64,000 nucleotides of DNA from Rivibacter sp049446155 (lineage in GTDB: Bacteria; Pseudomonadota; Gammaproteobacteria; Burkholderiales; Burkholderiaceae_C): contig NZ_JBMSEE010000001.1 in assembly GCF_049446155.1 (NCBI RefSeq), positions 682,001 through 746,000 on the forward strand. Direction: 5' to 3'. How positions within the stretch are numbered: position 1 is the first letter of the stretch; the number at the start of each line of letters is the position of its first letter. A program made the position numbers and the translations under genes. The notes beneath the pieces are model-generated. The model made no database searches, was not told the origin of the DNA, and saw only the letters and a program-made list of their open reading frames with translations. Of the stretch, positions 42,605 through 51,883 are shown piece by piece.

Positions 42605-45600
42605 TCAATCCCCCTTGTCGATCATCAGCGCGCGCAGGGCATCCAGCTCCACCGGCTTGACCAGGTGCGCATCGAAGCCGGCCTCGCGCGCCTGGCGGAT
42701 GTCGCGCGCCTGGCCGTAGCCCGACAGCGCGATCAGCCGACCGGTGTAGCCGCGCAAGCGGCTCTCGCGCGCGAGTTCGTAGCCCGACATGCCCGGCAGG
42801 CCGATGTCGATCACCGCCACGTCGGGACGCTGCTCGAGCAGCATGTCCAGGCCGCGCGTGCCGTCGCCGCAGGACTGCACCTCGTGGCCGTCGAGCCTGA
42901 GCACTTCCTGCAGCGACACGCGCGTGTCGTCGTTGTCCTCGACCAGCAGCACGCGCCGCCGAAGGCCGGGCGCGATGCGCGTCGACTCCGCAAGGCCTGC
43001 GGGCCGATCGATCGTCGGCAGGTGCACGTAGAAGCTCGAGCCCTCCGGCCCGCTTTCGACGTGCACCGAGCCGCCGTGCATCTCCACCAGGCGGCGCACC
43101 AGGGTCAGGCCGATGCCCAGCCCGCCGGCGCGGCGGTCGATGCTGCGCTCGCCCTGCACGAAGAGATCGAACACGCGCGGCAGCAGCTCGGGCGGGATGC
43201 CGACGCCGTCGTCGTGCAGCGCCAGGCAGGCGCGCTCGTCCTGGCGCGTCACCTCGAAGCGGATGCGCCCGCCCGCCGGCGTGTACTTCAGCGCATTGGT
43301 CAGCAGGTTGTTGATGACCTGCTCGATGCGCGTGATGTCGGCATCGACCCAGACCTCGTCGGCGCGCACGCTGATCTCGTGCTCCTTGCCGCTGCCGGTC
43401 ACGCGCGCGGTTGCGGCGATGCGTTCGACCAGCGCACCCAGCTCCACCGGCGCGCGGCTGAGCAGGATCTTGCCGGAGATCAGCCGCGAGACGTCGAGCA
43501 GGTCGTCCATCAGGCGCGCCAGGTGGCGCGTCTGGCGCTCGATGATGCGGCGCGCGTCATCGGCGATCTCGGCCTGCGACTTGGCACGGTTGAGCACCTC
43601 GACCGCGGAGGCGATCGCGCTCAGCGGATTGCGCAGCTCGTGCGCCAGCATCGCCAGGAACTCGTCCTTTGCGCGGTTGGCGTCCTCGGCTTCGCGACGC
43701 GCCTTCTGCTCGTGCTCGACCAGCGCGGCGCGTTCGCGCTCGACCAGCTTCTGGTCGGTCACGTCGACCGTGACCCCGAGCATCTGCTGCGGCCGGCCCT
43801 GGTCGTAGGTGATCAGCACGCGGCTCGACAGCCAGCGCCAGCCGTCCTCGCCGTGGCGCACGCGAAAGTCGATGGTTTCCTTCTCCTGTCCGCGCGCCAG
43901 CGCGTTGCGCAGCATCGCCTCGACATGCGCGCGGTCCTCGGCCGCGACGCGCTGCACCCACTCGAGCAGCGTCGTCTCCTGGCTTTCGCTGCCCAGTCCG
44001 AACAGCAGCGCCTGGCCCGGCGTCCAGGCCAGCGCATCGTCGGCGACGACGTAGTGGAAGAAGCCGACGTGGCCGGCCTCCTGCGCCAGGTCCATCAGCC
44101 GCTGCGACTCGCGCAGGCGGTGGTCGGCGTTCAGCAGCTTGGCCTCGTTGCGCTTGCGCTCGGTGATGTCCACCATCGCGCCGACCGCACCGCGCGGCTG
44201 ACCGCTGGCATCGACCAATGGCTCGGCGTTGGCCAGCACGAACACCGGCTCGCCCTTGTCCCGGCGCAGCTCCAGCTCGATCGCCGGCACCGTCTTGCCT
44301 TGTGCGGCCGCCAGCTGCAGCGGCTGGCGCTCGGGCGGCAGCGGCTGGCCGCGATACCAGACCGTGATCTCGCCATCGTCGGGCAGCCCGCCCAGCATGC
44401 GCGTGAGCGCCGGGTTGCGCGTGACGTTCCTGCACTGCGTGTCCTGCGTGAACGCCATGCCGATCGGGCTGGCACGAAACAGCGCCTCGAACTCGTCGGC
44501 CTTGCGCTGCTGGCGCTCGCGCGCGAACTCGTCGGCACGCGCGGCCTGCTCGAGCGCGTCGTGCAGCTGCGCGATCTCGCGCACGACGATCGGCGCGCCG
44601 CGCGTCGGCCGCGGCGAGCGCACCAGGTCCAGCAGCGGCTCGGTCACGCGGCGCGCGACGAACAGCGCGCACATCAGGCCCACGAGCAGGCCGAGCAGGC
44701 CGATGCCGGCAGCCGAGATCATGGCCTGGCGCAACGCGGCGTCCATCGACTCGACCGGCACGCCGACCGCCACGCGCCAGTTCGACAGCGGCACCTTGCT
44801 GACCGCCGTGTAGCTCTCCTCGCCCTCGGGCATGGGCACGCGCGCGATGCGTCCGGCCTGCGCGGACAGCGCGGCTGTCGTCTTCGCCGGCATCGGCTGG
44901 CCGATCGCGGCCGGCTGCGCCGATTGAGCGATCACGTTGTAGCGCCCGTCGAGCACCTGCGCCACGTTGCCCGGCCGCCCCGACGCGCGCTGCGTGACGT
45001 CCTGCCAGACCGAGGTCGGAATCCACACACCGAGCACCCAGCGCACCTCGGGACCGTTCATCACCGGCACCGCGACCGCAGTCACGAACGGGCCCTGCGG
45101 CCCGCCGGCCAGCAGGTCCGACGCGAGCGGCTCGCCGCGCCGCGCGACGTTGGCGAGATCGAGCCCCACCGTCGCCCAGCGCACGTCGGCGTCGCTCGGC
45201 CAACCGGTCGTGAACAGCACCTGGCCGGTGGCATCGGCGAGGAACACGCCGCTCCAGGTCGAGCGCAGCATCGTGCGCGCACGCGCCTGGCGTTCGAACG
45301 TGGCCAGGTCGCCCTGGCGCAGCGCCTCGCTTTGCGACACGGTGGCCAGCGCGTCGACCGACGACAGGAGCTCGCGCTCGAGCACGCTGGCGATCGACGC
45401 GGCCGAGCGCGTGAGCTCGGCGCGCATGCGCTGTTGCTCGTCTTGCAGCTTCTGGTACAGCAGCAGCCCGAGCAGACCGGCGATCGGCAAGGTCGCGACG
45501 ACGATCACGACCGTGAGGTAGGCGCGCAGCGATGCCGTCGGCCACCGCAGCCCGGCAGAGCCGGGCAGGCGGGCGGAGGCTGGCGCTGGTTGCATGGGCC

Positions 45601-45628
45601 GCTGCGTCGGCCGTTGCGTGGACCACAT
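42605..45628 (-). CDS. Membrane hybrid sensor histidine kinase
   Basis: The 1007-residue kinase has a membrane helix at about 38-58, a periplasmic sensor of about 250 residues of the Cache kind, a second helix near 320, two PAS/PAC domains (about 370-510 and 515-640), HisKA with AHELRNPLSA (His about 663), HATPase (NNLLTNALKYT, DDGVGIP, GLGIGLTLV) and a C-terminal receiver (VLLVEDNDD, DIGLPG). Start 45628 is one of two nearby ATGs; neither has a strong ribosome site. It converges on the YetF operon and could feed the sigma-54 activator, but no partner is fixed by adjacency. Confidence 0.9.
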   Translation of the reverse strand: MWSTQRPTQRPMQPAPASARLPGSAGLRWPTASLRAYLTVVIVVATLPIAGLLGLLLYQKLQDEQQRMRAELTRSAASIASVLERELLSSVDALATVSQSEALRQGDLATFERQARARTMLRSTWSGVFLADATGQVLFTTGWPSDADVRWATVGLDLANVARRGEPLASDLLAGGPQGPFVTAVAVPVMNGPEVRWVLGVWIPTSVWQDVTQRASGRPGNVAQVLDGRYNVIAQSAQPAAIGQPMPAKTTAALSAQAGRIARVPMPEGEESYTAVSKVPLSNWRVAVGVPVESMDAALRQAMISAAGIGLLGLLVGLMCALFVARRVTEPLLDLVRSPRPTRGAPIVVREIAQLHDALEQAARADEFARERQQRKADEFEALFRASPIGMAFTQDTQCRNVTRNPALTRMLGGLPDDGEITVWYRGQPLPPERQPLQLAAAQGKTVPAIELELRRDKGEPVFVLANAEPLVDASGQPRGAVGAMVDITERKRNEAKLLNADHRLRESQRLMDLAQEAGHVGFFHYVVADDALAWTPGQALLFGLGSESQETTLLEWVQRVAAEDRAHVEAMLRNALARGQEKETIDFRVRHGEDGWRWLSSRVLITYDQGRPQQMLGVTVDVTDQKLVERERAALVEHEQKARREAEDANRAKDEFLAMLAHELRNPLSAIASAVEVLNRAKSQAEIADDARRIIERQTRHLARLMDDLLDVSRLISGKILLSRAPVELGALVERIAATARVTGSGKEHEISVRADEVWVDADITRIEQVINNLLTNALKYTPAGGRIRFEVTRQDERACLALHDDGVGIPPELLPRVFDLFVQGERSIDRRAGGLGIGLTLVRRLVEMHGGSVHVESGPEGSSFYVHLPTIDRPAGLAESTRIAPGLRRRVLLVEDNDDTRVSLQEVLRLDGHEVQSCGDGTRGLDMLLEQRPDVAVIDIGLPGMSGYELARESRLRGYTGRLIALSGYGQARDIRQAREAGFDAHLVKPVELDALRALMIDKGD

Positions 45629-45713
45629 GGCTTCGGCGAGCGTAGCGCCGCCGCGAAGGCCGTCAATCGGTGAATCGCGCTTCAACGGTGCTGCGTGGCC
45701 TCGCGGTGTCACG

Positions 45714-45727
45714 GGCACGTCGATTGC
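45714..45727 (+). promoter_or_regulatory. Sigma-54 promoter core
   Basis: GGCACG-TCGA-TTGC is an exact core match 81 bases before the small single-pass protein gene. Confidence 0.7.
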
Positions 45728-45808
45728 CTGAACCCCGTTTGAGCCCTGTTTGCGGCCGGCGCACCCGCCACGCCTTCGAGCCGTTCGAACCAACCGAGGA
45801 GCCGACAG

Positions 45809-46018
45809 ATGAAGCAAGACGTCGTTGTGATCGCCGCACTGGGCGCGCTGCTCGCCTATGCGCTGCGCGCCGTGCGGCACGCGCGCCACGAGGCGATGCG
45901 CCCCCGCGCCAAGCCCACCGAACTGCAACGCTGGGAAGGCGAAGGCGGCGGCGTGCCGACACCGCCCGCGGCCACCGATACGCCTTCCGAAGCGCTGCGC
46001 CCGCCGATCGCTTCCTGA
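45809..46018 (+). CDS. Small single-pass membrane protein
   Basis: The 69-residue product has an N-terminal helix (VVVIAALGALLAYALRAV), a basic patch, and a Pro/Thr-rich end. GAGGAG precedes the ATG. It lies alone behind a sigma-54 core and just before the glycan operon. No family is recognised. Confidence 0.6.
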   Translation: MKQDVVVIAALGALLAYALRAVRHARHEAMRPRAKPTELQRWEGEGGGVPTPPAATDTPSEALRPPIAS

Positions 46019-46074
46019 CGACCGACACATCGTTTGCATCGCGCTGGCTGCATCGTGCTGACCCCCTCGCTGAC

Positions 46075-46088
46075 GGCACGCGGATTGC
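46075..46088 (+). promoter_or_regulatory. Sigma-54 promoter core of the glycan operon
   Basis: GGCACG-CGGA-TTGC is an exact core match 35 bases before the first gene of the seven-gene operon and continues as CGAACC. Confidence 0.78.
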
Positions 46089-46123
46089 CGAACCGCGCTA
46101 CCTTCAAACGATGGGAAGACACG

Positions 46124-47434
46124 ATGACCGGCGCTCCGCTGCGCATCGCCTTGATCAGCGAACACGCATCGCCGCTGGCCAGCCTCGGTTCGGTCGACGC
46201 GGGCGGGCAGAACACCTACGTCGCCAACATCGCGAAAGCGCTGGCGATGCAGGGCCACCAGGTCGACATCTTCACGCGCCGCGACGACCGTGACATGCCG
46301 ACGGTGGTCGACATGCGCCCCGGCTGCCGCGTGATCCATGTGGATGCCGGACCGCCGAGCTTCGTCGCGAAGGAATGCATGCTCGAGCTGATGCCGGCCT
46401 TCGCGAGCCAGATGGCCGCGCTGATGCGCCACAGCGTCGGCTACGACGTGGTGCATGCCAATTTTTTCATGTCGGGCTGGGTCGGCCTGCGGCTGCAAGA
46501 CGAGTTCGACGTGCCGCTGGTCACGACCTTCCACGCGCTCGGCCTCGTGCGGCGCGAGCACCAGCCCGACGACGCCTTTCCCGCCTCGCGCATCGGCATC
46601 GAGCGCGTGCTGATGCAGCGCTCCGACGCCGTGATCGCCGAGTGCCCGCAGGACCGGCTCGACATGGTGCGGCTGTACGGCGCCGACACCGACCGCCTGC
46701 ACACCGTGGCCTGCGGCATCGACCGCGAGGAGCTCGCGCCCCTCGCGCGCGAGACCGCGCGCCAGCGCCTCGGCCTGCACGGCGACGCCTTCACGGTGCT
46801 GCAGCTCGGACGCATGGTGCCGCGCAAGGGCATCGACAACGTGATCCGCGCGCTCGCGCTGCTCGACGCGCCCGCGCGCCTGCTGGTGGTCGGCGGCGAT
46901 GCCGACAAGGGCGGCGGCACCGCGGCCGAGGCCAAGCGGCTGCGCCGGCTGGCGCTCGAATGCGGCGTGCGCAGCCGCGTCGACTTCGTCGGCCAGCGCT
47001 CGCGCGCCGAACTGCGCTGGTGGTACTCGGCGGCCGACGTGTTCGTCTCGACGCCGTGGTACGAGCCCTTCGGCATCACGCCGCTCGAGGCCATGGCCTG
47101 CGCGCTGCCGGTGATCGGCGCGGACGTCGGCGGCATCAAGTACAGCGTGATCGACGGCGTGACCGGCCTGCTGGTGCCGCCACGCGACCCGCGCGCGCTG
47201 GCCGCGAGCCTGGCCTACGTCGACGCGCACCCCGAGGTGGCGCGCGCGATGGGCCTCGCCGGCCTGCGCCGCGTGCGCACCGAGTTCACCTGGGAGCGCA
47301 TCGCCGCGCAACTGCTCGAGGTCTACCGGGCCGTGCTGACGCGCGGTCGCACCCGCCGGCGCCGCTCGCTGCGGCTGGTTCCTGCCGGCTCGACGTTCGC
47401 TTCATCAACAGGAGTGATGGCATGTCTGCATTGA
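46124..47434 (+). CDS. Glycosyltransferase, GT4 family (MshA/sucrose-phosphate-synthase-like)
   Basis: The 436-residue enzyme has the two Rossmann-like halves of GT-B fold enzymes: an N-terminal acceptor part (SVDAGGQNTYVANIAKALA) and a donor part with LGRMVPRKGIDN and the E-x7-E motif YEPFGITPLEAMAC. It should transfer a sugar from a nucleotide donor. It starts a tightly packed operon (46124-53934) whose genes mostly overlap. Its last 13 bases overlap the next start. Confidence 0.9.
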   Translation: MTGAPLRIALISEHASPLASLGSVDAGGQNTYVANIAKALAMQGHQVDIFTRRDDRDMPTVVDMRPGCRVIHVDAGPPSFVAKECMLELMPAFASQMAALMRHSVGYDVVHANFFMSGWVGLRLQDEFDVPLVTTFHALGLVRREHQPDDAFPASRIGIERVLMQRSDAVIAECPQDRLDMVRLYGADTDRLHTVACGIDREELAPLARETARQRLGLHGDAFTVLQLGRMVPRKGIDNVIRALALLDAPARLLVVGGDADKGGGTAAEAKRLRRLALECGVRSRVDFVGQRSRAELRWWYSAADVFVSTPWYEPFGITPLEAMACALPVIGADVGGIKYSVIDGVTGLLVPPRDPRALAASLAYVDAHPEVARAMGLAGLRRVRTEFTWERIAAQLLEVYRAVLTRGRTRRRRSLRLVPAGSTFASSTGVMACLH

Positions 47435-48237
47435 TCGATTCACTGGCCGAGGAGGCCTTCGCGCGGGAGGTGGAACAGACGGCACGCGTGCGCACGCCGC
47501 AGCTGCTGCCGCTGGAAGACCGCGTGGTCTTCGTGACCGGTGCCGCCAGCGGCCTGGGCGCGGCGATCGCGCGCGACCTCGTCGAGCAGGGCGCGCGCGT
47601 CGTGCTGGCCGACATCAACCGGCTGAAGGCCGGGCAGCACGCCGAATCGATCGACCCGCGCGGCGAGCGCAGCCTGGTCGTGACCTGCGACGTCAGCGAT
47701 GCCGAAGACTGCGTCGCCGCGATCGAGCGCAGCGTCTCGCACTTCGGCACGATCGACGCGCTGGTCAACAACGCCGGCACCGACGTGACCTGCGCGATCG
47801 GGGATCTGAGCGTCGCCGACTTCGACCGCGTGCTGTCGACCAACCTGCGCGGGCCGTTCCTGCTGATCAAGGCCGCGCTGCCGGCGCTGATCGACGGCTA
47901 CGACGGCGAGGGCGGCCAGATCGTCAACATCGCGTCCACCGCGGCGCGCCGCGCCTGGCCGAATGCGAGCGCCTACCACGCCAGCAAGTGGGGACTGCTC
48001 GGCCTCACGCAGTCGATCCACGCCGAGCTGCGCGCCAGGGGCGTGCGCGTGACCAGCGTGATCGCCGGCGGCATGCGCACGCCCTTCCTGCTTGACCGCT
48101 TTTCCGACCTCGACCCGGCGCTGCTGCAAGACCCCGCCAACGTCGCGCTCGGCGTGCGCTTCGCGTTGACGATGCCGCGCGGCTCGGTGGTGCCGGAGCT
48201 GATGGTCCTGCCGCAGAACGAGACCTCGTGGCCATGA
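47422..48237 (+). CDS. SDR-family oxidoreductase in the glycan operon
   Basis: The 271-residue classical SDR has the cofactor motif VTGAASGLGAAIA, NNAGTD, a catalytic Ser (NIASTAA) and YHASK (Y-x3-K). CAGGAG precedes the ATG at 47422. A role in converting a sugar or lipid intermediate is inferred from the operon; it is not HldD, which belongs to the extended SDRs. Confidence 0.88.
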   Translation: MSALIDSLAEEAFAREVEQTARVRTPQLLPLEDRVVFVTGAASGLGAAIARDLVEQGARVVLADINRLKAGQHAESIDPRGERSLVVTCDVSDAEDCVAAIERSVSHFGTIDALVNNAGTDVTCAIGDLSVADFDRVLSTNLRGPFLLIKAALPALIDGYDGEGGQIVNIASTAARRAWPNASAYHASKWGLLGLTQSIHAELRARGVRVTSVIAGGMRTPFLLDRFSDLDPALLQDPANVALGVRFALTMPRGSVVPELMVLPQNETSWP

Positions 48238-48866
48238 TCAGAAGCAGCCGCTGGATCGCGCCCGACGAGCCGCTCGCGCAGCCGCGCCCCTGTGTCTTCA
48301 TCGACAAGGACGGCACGCTGGTGCGCAACGTCGCGCACAACGTCGACGCTTCGCGCATCGAGTTCATGCCGCGTGCGCTGCAGGCGCTGCGCCGGCTGGC
48401 CGATGGCGGCTACCTGCTCGTGCTGGTGACCAACCAGCCGGGGCTGGCCGAGGGCCGCTTCTCGCGCGCCGACTACGGCGAGCTGCTGCGCGCGCTGTCG
48501 CGCCGCCTGCGCGACGAGGCCGGCCTCGCGTTCGCCGGCGTCTACACCTGCGGCCACGCGCCGGGGCCCGACGGCCGCCCAGCCTGCCTGTGCCGCAAGC
48601 CCGCGCCCGGCCTGCTCAAGCAGGCCGCGGTGTCGCTGCGGCTGGACCTCGCGCGCTCGTGGATGGTGGGCGACATCCTCGACGACATCGAGGCCGGACG
48701 GCGCGCGGGCTGCCGCACCGTGCTGGTCGACGTCGGCAACGAGACGCAGTGGAAGCGCGGGCCGATGCGCGAGCCGCACGTGGTCTGCCACGACCTGCTC
48801 GAGGCCGCGCAGGCGATCGCCTCGGCGCGGCAGGCGCCGCCGGCGCGGCAGCCGCAGCCGGCCTGA
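48234..48866 (+). CDS. gmhB: GmhB-like heptose bisphosphate phosphatase (HAD family)
   Basis: The 210-residue HAD phosphatase has the DKDGT nucleophile motif (FIDKDGTLVRN), CRKPAPGLL and MVGDILDDIEAG. A zinc-binding loop CGH...CLC matches GmhB, which removes the C7 phosphate of heptose 1,7-bisphosphate. It completes, at a separate place, the hldA-gmhA-hldC pathway. ATGA overlaps the SDR stop. Confidence 0.8.
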   Translation: MIRSSRWIAPDEPLAQPRPCVFIDKDGTLVRNVAHNVDASRIEFMPRALQALRRLADGGYLLVLVTNQPGLAEGRFSRADYGELLRALSRRLRDEAGLAFAGVYTCGHAPGPDGRPACLCRKPAPGLLKQAAVSLRLDLARSWMVGDILDDIEAGRRAGCRTVLVDVGNETQWKRGPMREPHVVCHDLLEAAQAIASARQAPPARQPQPA

Positions 48867-48891
48867 GGCAGGGCACGGGCGAGAGCGCGCG

Positions 48892-50013
48892 ATGACGAGC
48901 CCATCCACGTTCGGCTCCGCGCTCGAGTGGCGGAGCGCCACGCGCATCCTCGCGGTGCGGCTCGACAGCATCGGCGATGTCGTGATGACCACGCCGGCAT
49001 TGGCCGCGCTGCACGACGCGCCGGGCCGGCCCTCGGTGACCTTGCTGACCTCGCCGGCCGGCGCCGCGCTCGCGCCGCTGCTGCCGATGGTCGATGCAGT
49101 GATCGCGCACCGCGCCCCGTGGGTCAGCGGTGCTTGCTTCGACGACGACGATGCGCTGATCGAGCGGCTGCGCGCGCGGCGCTTCGATGCCGCGGTGATC
49201 TTCACCGTCAGCACGCAGTCGGCGCTGCCGGCCTCGCTGGTGTGCCGCATGGCCGGCATCCCGCTGCGGCTCGCGCACAGCCGCGAGAACCCCTACGGCC
49301 TCTTGACGCACTGGGTGCGCGACGAAGACCGGCTCGGCGACGCGATGCGGCACGAGGTGCGCCGCCAGCTCGACCTGGTCGCCAGCGTCGGCTTCAGCGC
49401 AGCGAGCGAACGCCTGCAGATCGACATCGGCGCGAGCGATGCGCGCGCCGCCGCGGCGGCGCTCGTCGCGCACGGCCTGGCCGAACGGCAGCCCTACTTC
49501 GTCGTCCACGTGGGCGCCAACGCCGCGTCGCGGCGCTACGCGCCCGAGCGCTTCGGCCGCGCCGCGCGCGAGGTCGGCGCGCGCACCGGCTGGCGCGCGG
49601 TCTTCACCGGCAGCGACGACGAGGCCGAGCTCGTCGCCCGCGCGCTGGCGCACGCCGGGGGCGACGCGGTGGCGATCACGCGCGACCTGGCGCTGGGCAC
49701 GCTGGCCGCGCTGATCGGCGGCGCGCGGCTGCTGATCGCCAACAACAGCGCGCCCATGCACCTGGCCGCCGCACTGGGCACGCCCGTCGTCGCGCTGTAT
49801 GCGCTGACCAACCCGCAGCACACGCCGTGGCGCGTGCCGGCGGCCGTGCTGCACCGGCACGTCGACTGCCGCCACTGCCTCAAGAGCACCTGCCCGCGCG
49901 CCGACCACGCCTGCCTGAACGGCGTGGCGGTCGAGCAGGTGGTCGATGCCGCGATGAACCTGGCGATGCGACCGCGCCGCGCAAGCGCCGCAGTGGCCCT
50001 CCCATCGCCTTAA
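48892..50013 (+). CDS. GT9 heptosyltransferase-like glycosyltransferase (first)
   Basis: The 373-residue enzyme has the GT9 start ILAVRLDSIGDVVMTTPALA and the donor-site NNSAPMHLAAALGTP. The usual NDTGPMH is changed to NNSAPMH. A Cys-rich end (CRHCLKSTCPRADHACLNGV) is typical for part of the family. GT9 enzymes add heptose from ADP-heptose to lipid A core, and ADP-heptose genes lie 18 kb upstream. Confidence 0.88.
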   Translation: MTSPSTFGSALEWRSATRILAVRLDSIGDVVMTTPALAALHDAPGRPSVTLLTSPAGAALAPLLPMVDAVIAHRAPWVSGACFDDDDALIERLRARRFDAAVIFTVSTQSALPASLVCRMAGIPLRLAHSRENPYGLLTHWVRDEDRLGDAMRHEVRRQLDLVASVGFSAASERLQIDIGASDARAAAAALVAHGLAERQPYFVVHVGANAASRRYAPERFGRAAREVGARTGWRAVFTGSDDEAELVARALAHAGGDAVAITRDLALGTLAALIGGARLLIANNSAPMHLAAALGTPVVALYALTNPQHTPWRVPAAVLHRHVDCRHCLKSTCPRADHACLNGVAVEQVVDAAMNLAMRPRRASAAVALPSP

Positions 50014-50027
50014 CGGGCCCCAGACAC

Positions 50028-51866
50028 ATGATCACGCTCGGCATCAACGCCGCCTACCACGACAGCTCGGCGGCGATCGTCGTCGACGGACGCATCGTCG
50101 CGGCCTGCGAGGAGGAGCGCTTCACGCGCATCAAGCACGCCAAGCGGCCGGTGCCGTTCTCGGCCTGGGAGCTGCCGTTCAACGCGATCGGCCACTGCCT
50201 GGCGGCCTGCGGCGCGACGATGGAAGACGTCGACCACGTCGCCTACAGCTTCGACCCGGGCCTGTTCCTCGGCCCCGACTACGCCGGCGCCAGCGGCTTC
50301 TCGCTGCCCTGGCAGCCCTCGGCCGACGCGCCGGTCGACGACGCGGTCCTCGATGCCTCGTGGCGAGGGCCGTGGGATCCCGTGTTCGCGGCCTACGTCA
50401 TCAACGCGCCGCGCTTCCTGCGCGATGCGGTGCCGCTGCACCTGCAGCGCCGCTTCGGACCGCCCGGCATGCCGGCGGGCTGGCGCTGGCACTTCGTCAA
50501 CCACCACCTCGCGCACCAGGCCAGCGCCTTCCTGTGCGCGCCGTTCAGCCGCTGCGCGATGATGACGCTCGACGGCCGCGGCGAACGCGCCACCACCAGC
50601 TACGGCGCCTGGCGCGACGGCGCCTACGAACACCTCGGCCAGGTCGAGGTACCGCATTCGCTGGGCATCCTCTACGAGCGCGTCACGCAGCACCTGGGCT
50701 TCCTGCCGTCGAGCGACGAGTTCAAGGTCATGGCGCTGGCGGCGTTCGGCACCGCGCGCTTTCGCCAGCACTTCGACGACATGCTGCGCGTCGGCGACGA
50801 CGGGCGCTTTCGCATCGAGTCCTACGAGCTCGCCTCGTGGGCCGGACCGCCGCGCGAGCGCGGCATGCCGCTCGAACAGGCCCACCTCGACCTCGCCGCG
50901 TCGCTGCAAGGTGCGCTCGAGGAGGCCGTGCTCAAGCTCGCGCGCTGGCTGCACGCCGCGACCGGCGAGCCGTGCCTGGCGATGGCCGGCGGCGTCGCGC
51001 TGAACTGCCTGATGAACGCGCGCCTGCGCGACGAAGGCCCGTTCGAGCAGGTCTGGGTGCAGCCCGCGGCCGGCGATGCCGGCACCTCGCTGGGCGCCGC
51101 GCTGTGGGTCGACGCGCTGCAGCGCCGCGACGACGCCCCGGCGCCGCCGGCGGCCACCCCCGGCGTGCCGCAGGCGATGCCGCTGCCGCTGCTGCAGCCG
51201 CTCGCGCCGCGGCTGCATCCGATGCGCGACGCCTTCCTGGGCCCGGCCTTCGGCGACGACGAGATCGAGGCGCTGCTGAAGTGGGCCCGCGTGCCCTACC
51301 GGCGCCTCGCCGACGACGCCGCCCGGGCCGAAGCCGCGGCGCGCCTGCTGGCCGACAACCGCGTGATCGGCTGGTTCCAGGGCCGCATGGAGTTCGGCCC
51401 GCGCGCGCTCGGCGCGCGCTCGATCATCGCCTCGCCGATCGAGGCCAACATGCAGGCGCGGCTCAACGAGTACAAGGACCGCGAGGACTTCCGTCCGGTC
51501 GCGCCGGCGGTGCTCGAAGAGGCGATGCCGCAGTGGTTCGAGGCCACGCGCGACAACGGCGGCAGCTCGCCGTTCATGCTGTTCACCTACCGCGTGCGCC
51601 CCGACAAGGCGCAGCGCATCCCCGCCTGCTGCCACGTCGACCACACCGCGCGCATCCAGACCGTCGACGCGGTCGCCAACCCGCCGTTCCACGCGCTGCT
51701 CAAGGCCTTCGAGGCGCGCACCGGCGTGCCGGTGCTGATCAACACCTCGTTCAACGTGCGCAGCGAGCCGATCGTCTGCACGCCCAAGGACGCGATCGAC
51801 GCCTTCCACAGCACGCCGCTGGATGCGCTGTTCATCGAGTCCTTCCTGCTGGAGAAGGACCGATGA
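50028..51866 (+). CDS. NodU/CmcH-type carbamoyltransferase
   Basis: The 612-residue enzyme has the N-terminal Kae1-like part (INAAYHDSSAAIVVDG, VNHHLAHQASAF with the metal-binding His pair, MAGGVALNC) and the C-terminal part with FGPRALGARSI, RPVAPAV and NTSFNVRSEPIV. These enzymes attach carbamoyl, from carbamoyl phosphate and ATP, to a sugar hydroxyl (as in NodU and TobZ). Its surroundings suggest heptose as acceptor, as in the carbamoylated core heptose of Pseudomonas. It lies between the two GT9 genes. Confidence 0.93.
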   Translation: MITLGINAAYHDSSAAIVVDGRIVAACEEERFTRIKHAKRPVPFSAWELPFNAIGHCLAACGATMEDVDHVAYSFDPGLFLGPDYAGASGFSLPWQPSADAPVDDAVLDASWRGPWDPVFAAYVINAPRFLRDAVPLHLQRRFGPPGMPAGWRWHFVNHHLAHQASAFLCAPFSRCAMMTLDGRGERATTSYGAWRDGAYEHLGQVEVPHSLGILYERVTQHLGFLPSSDEFKVMALAAFGTARFRQHFDDMLRVGDDGRFRIESYELASWAGPPRERGMPLEQAHLDLAASLQGALEEAVLKLARWLHAATGEPCLAMAGGVALNCLMNARLRDEGPFEQVWVQPAAGDAGTSLGAALWVDALQRRDDAPAPPAATPGVPQAMPLPLLQPLAPRLHPMRDAFLGPAFGDDEIEALLKWARVPYRRLADDAARAEAAARLLADNRVIGWFQGRMEFGPRALGARSIIASPIEANMQARLNEYKDREDFRPVAPAVLEEAMPQWFEATRDNGGSSPFMLFTYRVRPDKAQRIPACCHVDHTARIQTVDAVANPPFHALLKAFEARTGVPVLINTSFNVRSEPIVCTPKDAIDAFHSTPLDALFIESFLLEKDR

Positions 51867-51883
51867 GGGAAGGACCGATGAGG
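51854..51883 (+). repeat. 15-base tandem duplication at a start codon
   Basis: GAAGGACCGATGAGG occurs twice in direct succession (51854-51868, 51869-51883). Each copy carries a ribosome site (AAGGA) and an in-frame ATG (51863 and 51878), so the next gene has two equivalent starts. Confidence 0.95.

Noticed and set aside
42665..45673. 1002-codon plus-strand open frame opposite the hybrid kinase
   Set aside because: Antisense shadow with low-complexity composition; kinase motifs are on the minus strand.
47422..48237. HldD epimerase
   Set aside because: It is a classical short SDR of 271 residues; HldD is an extended SDR with other motifs.
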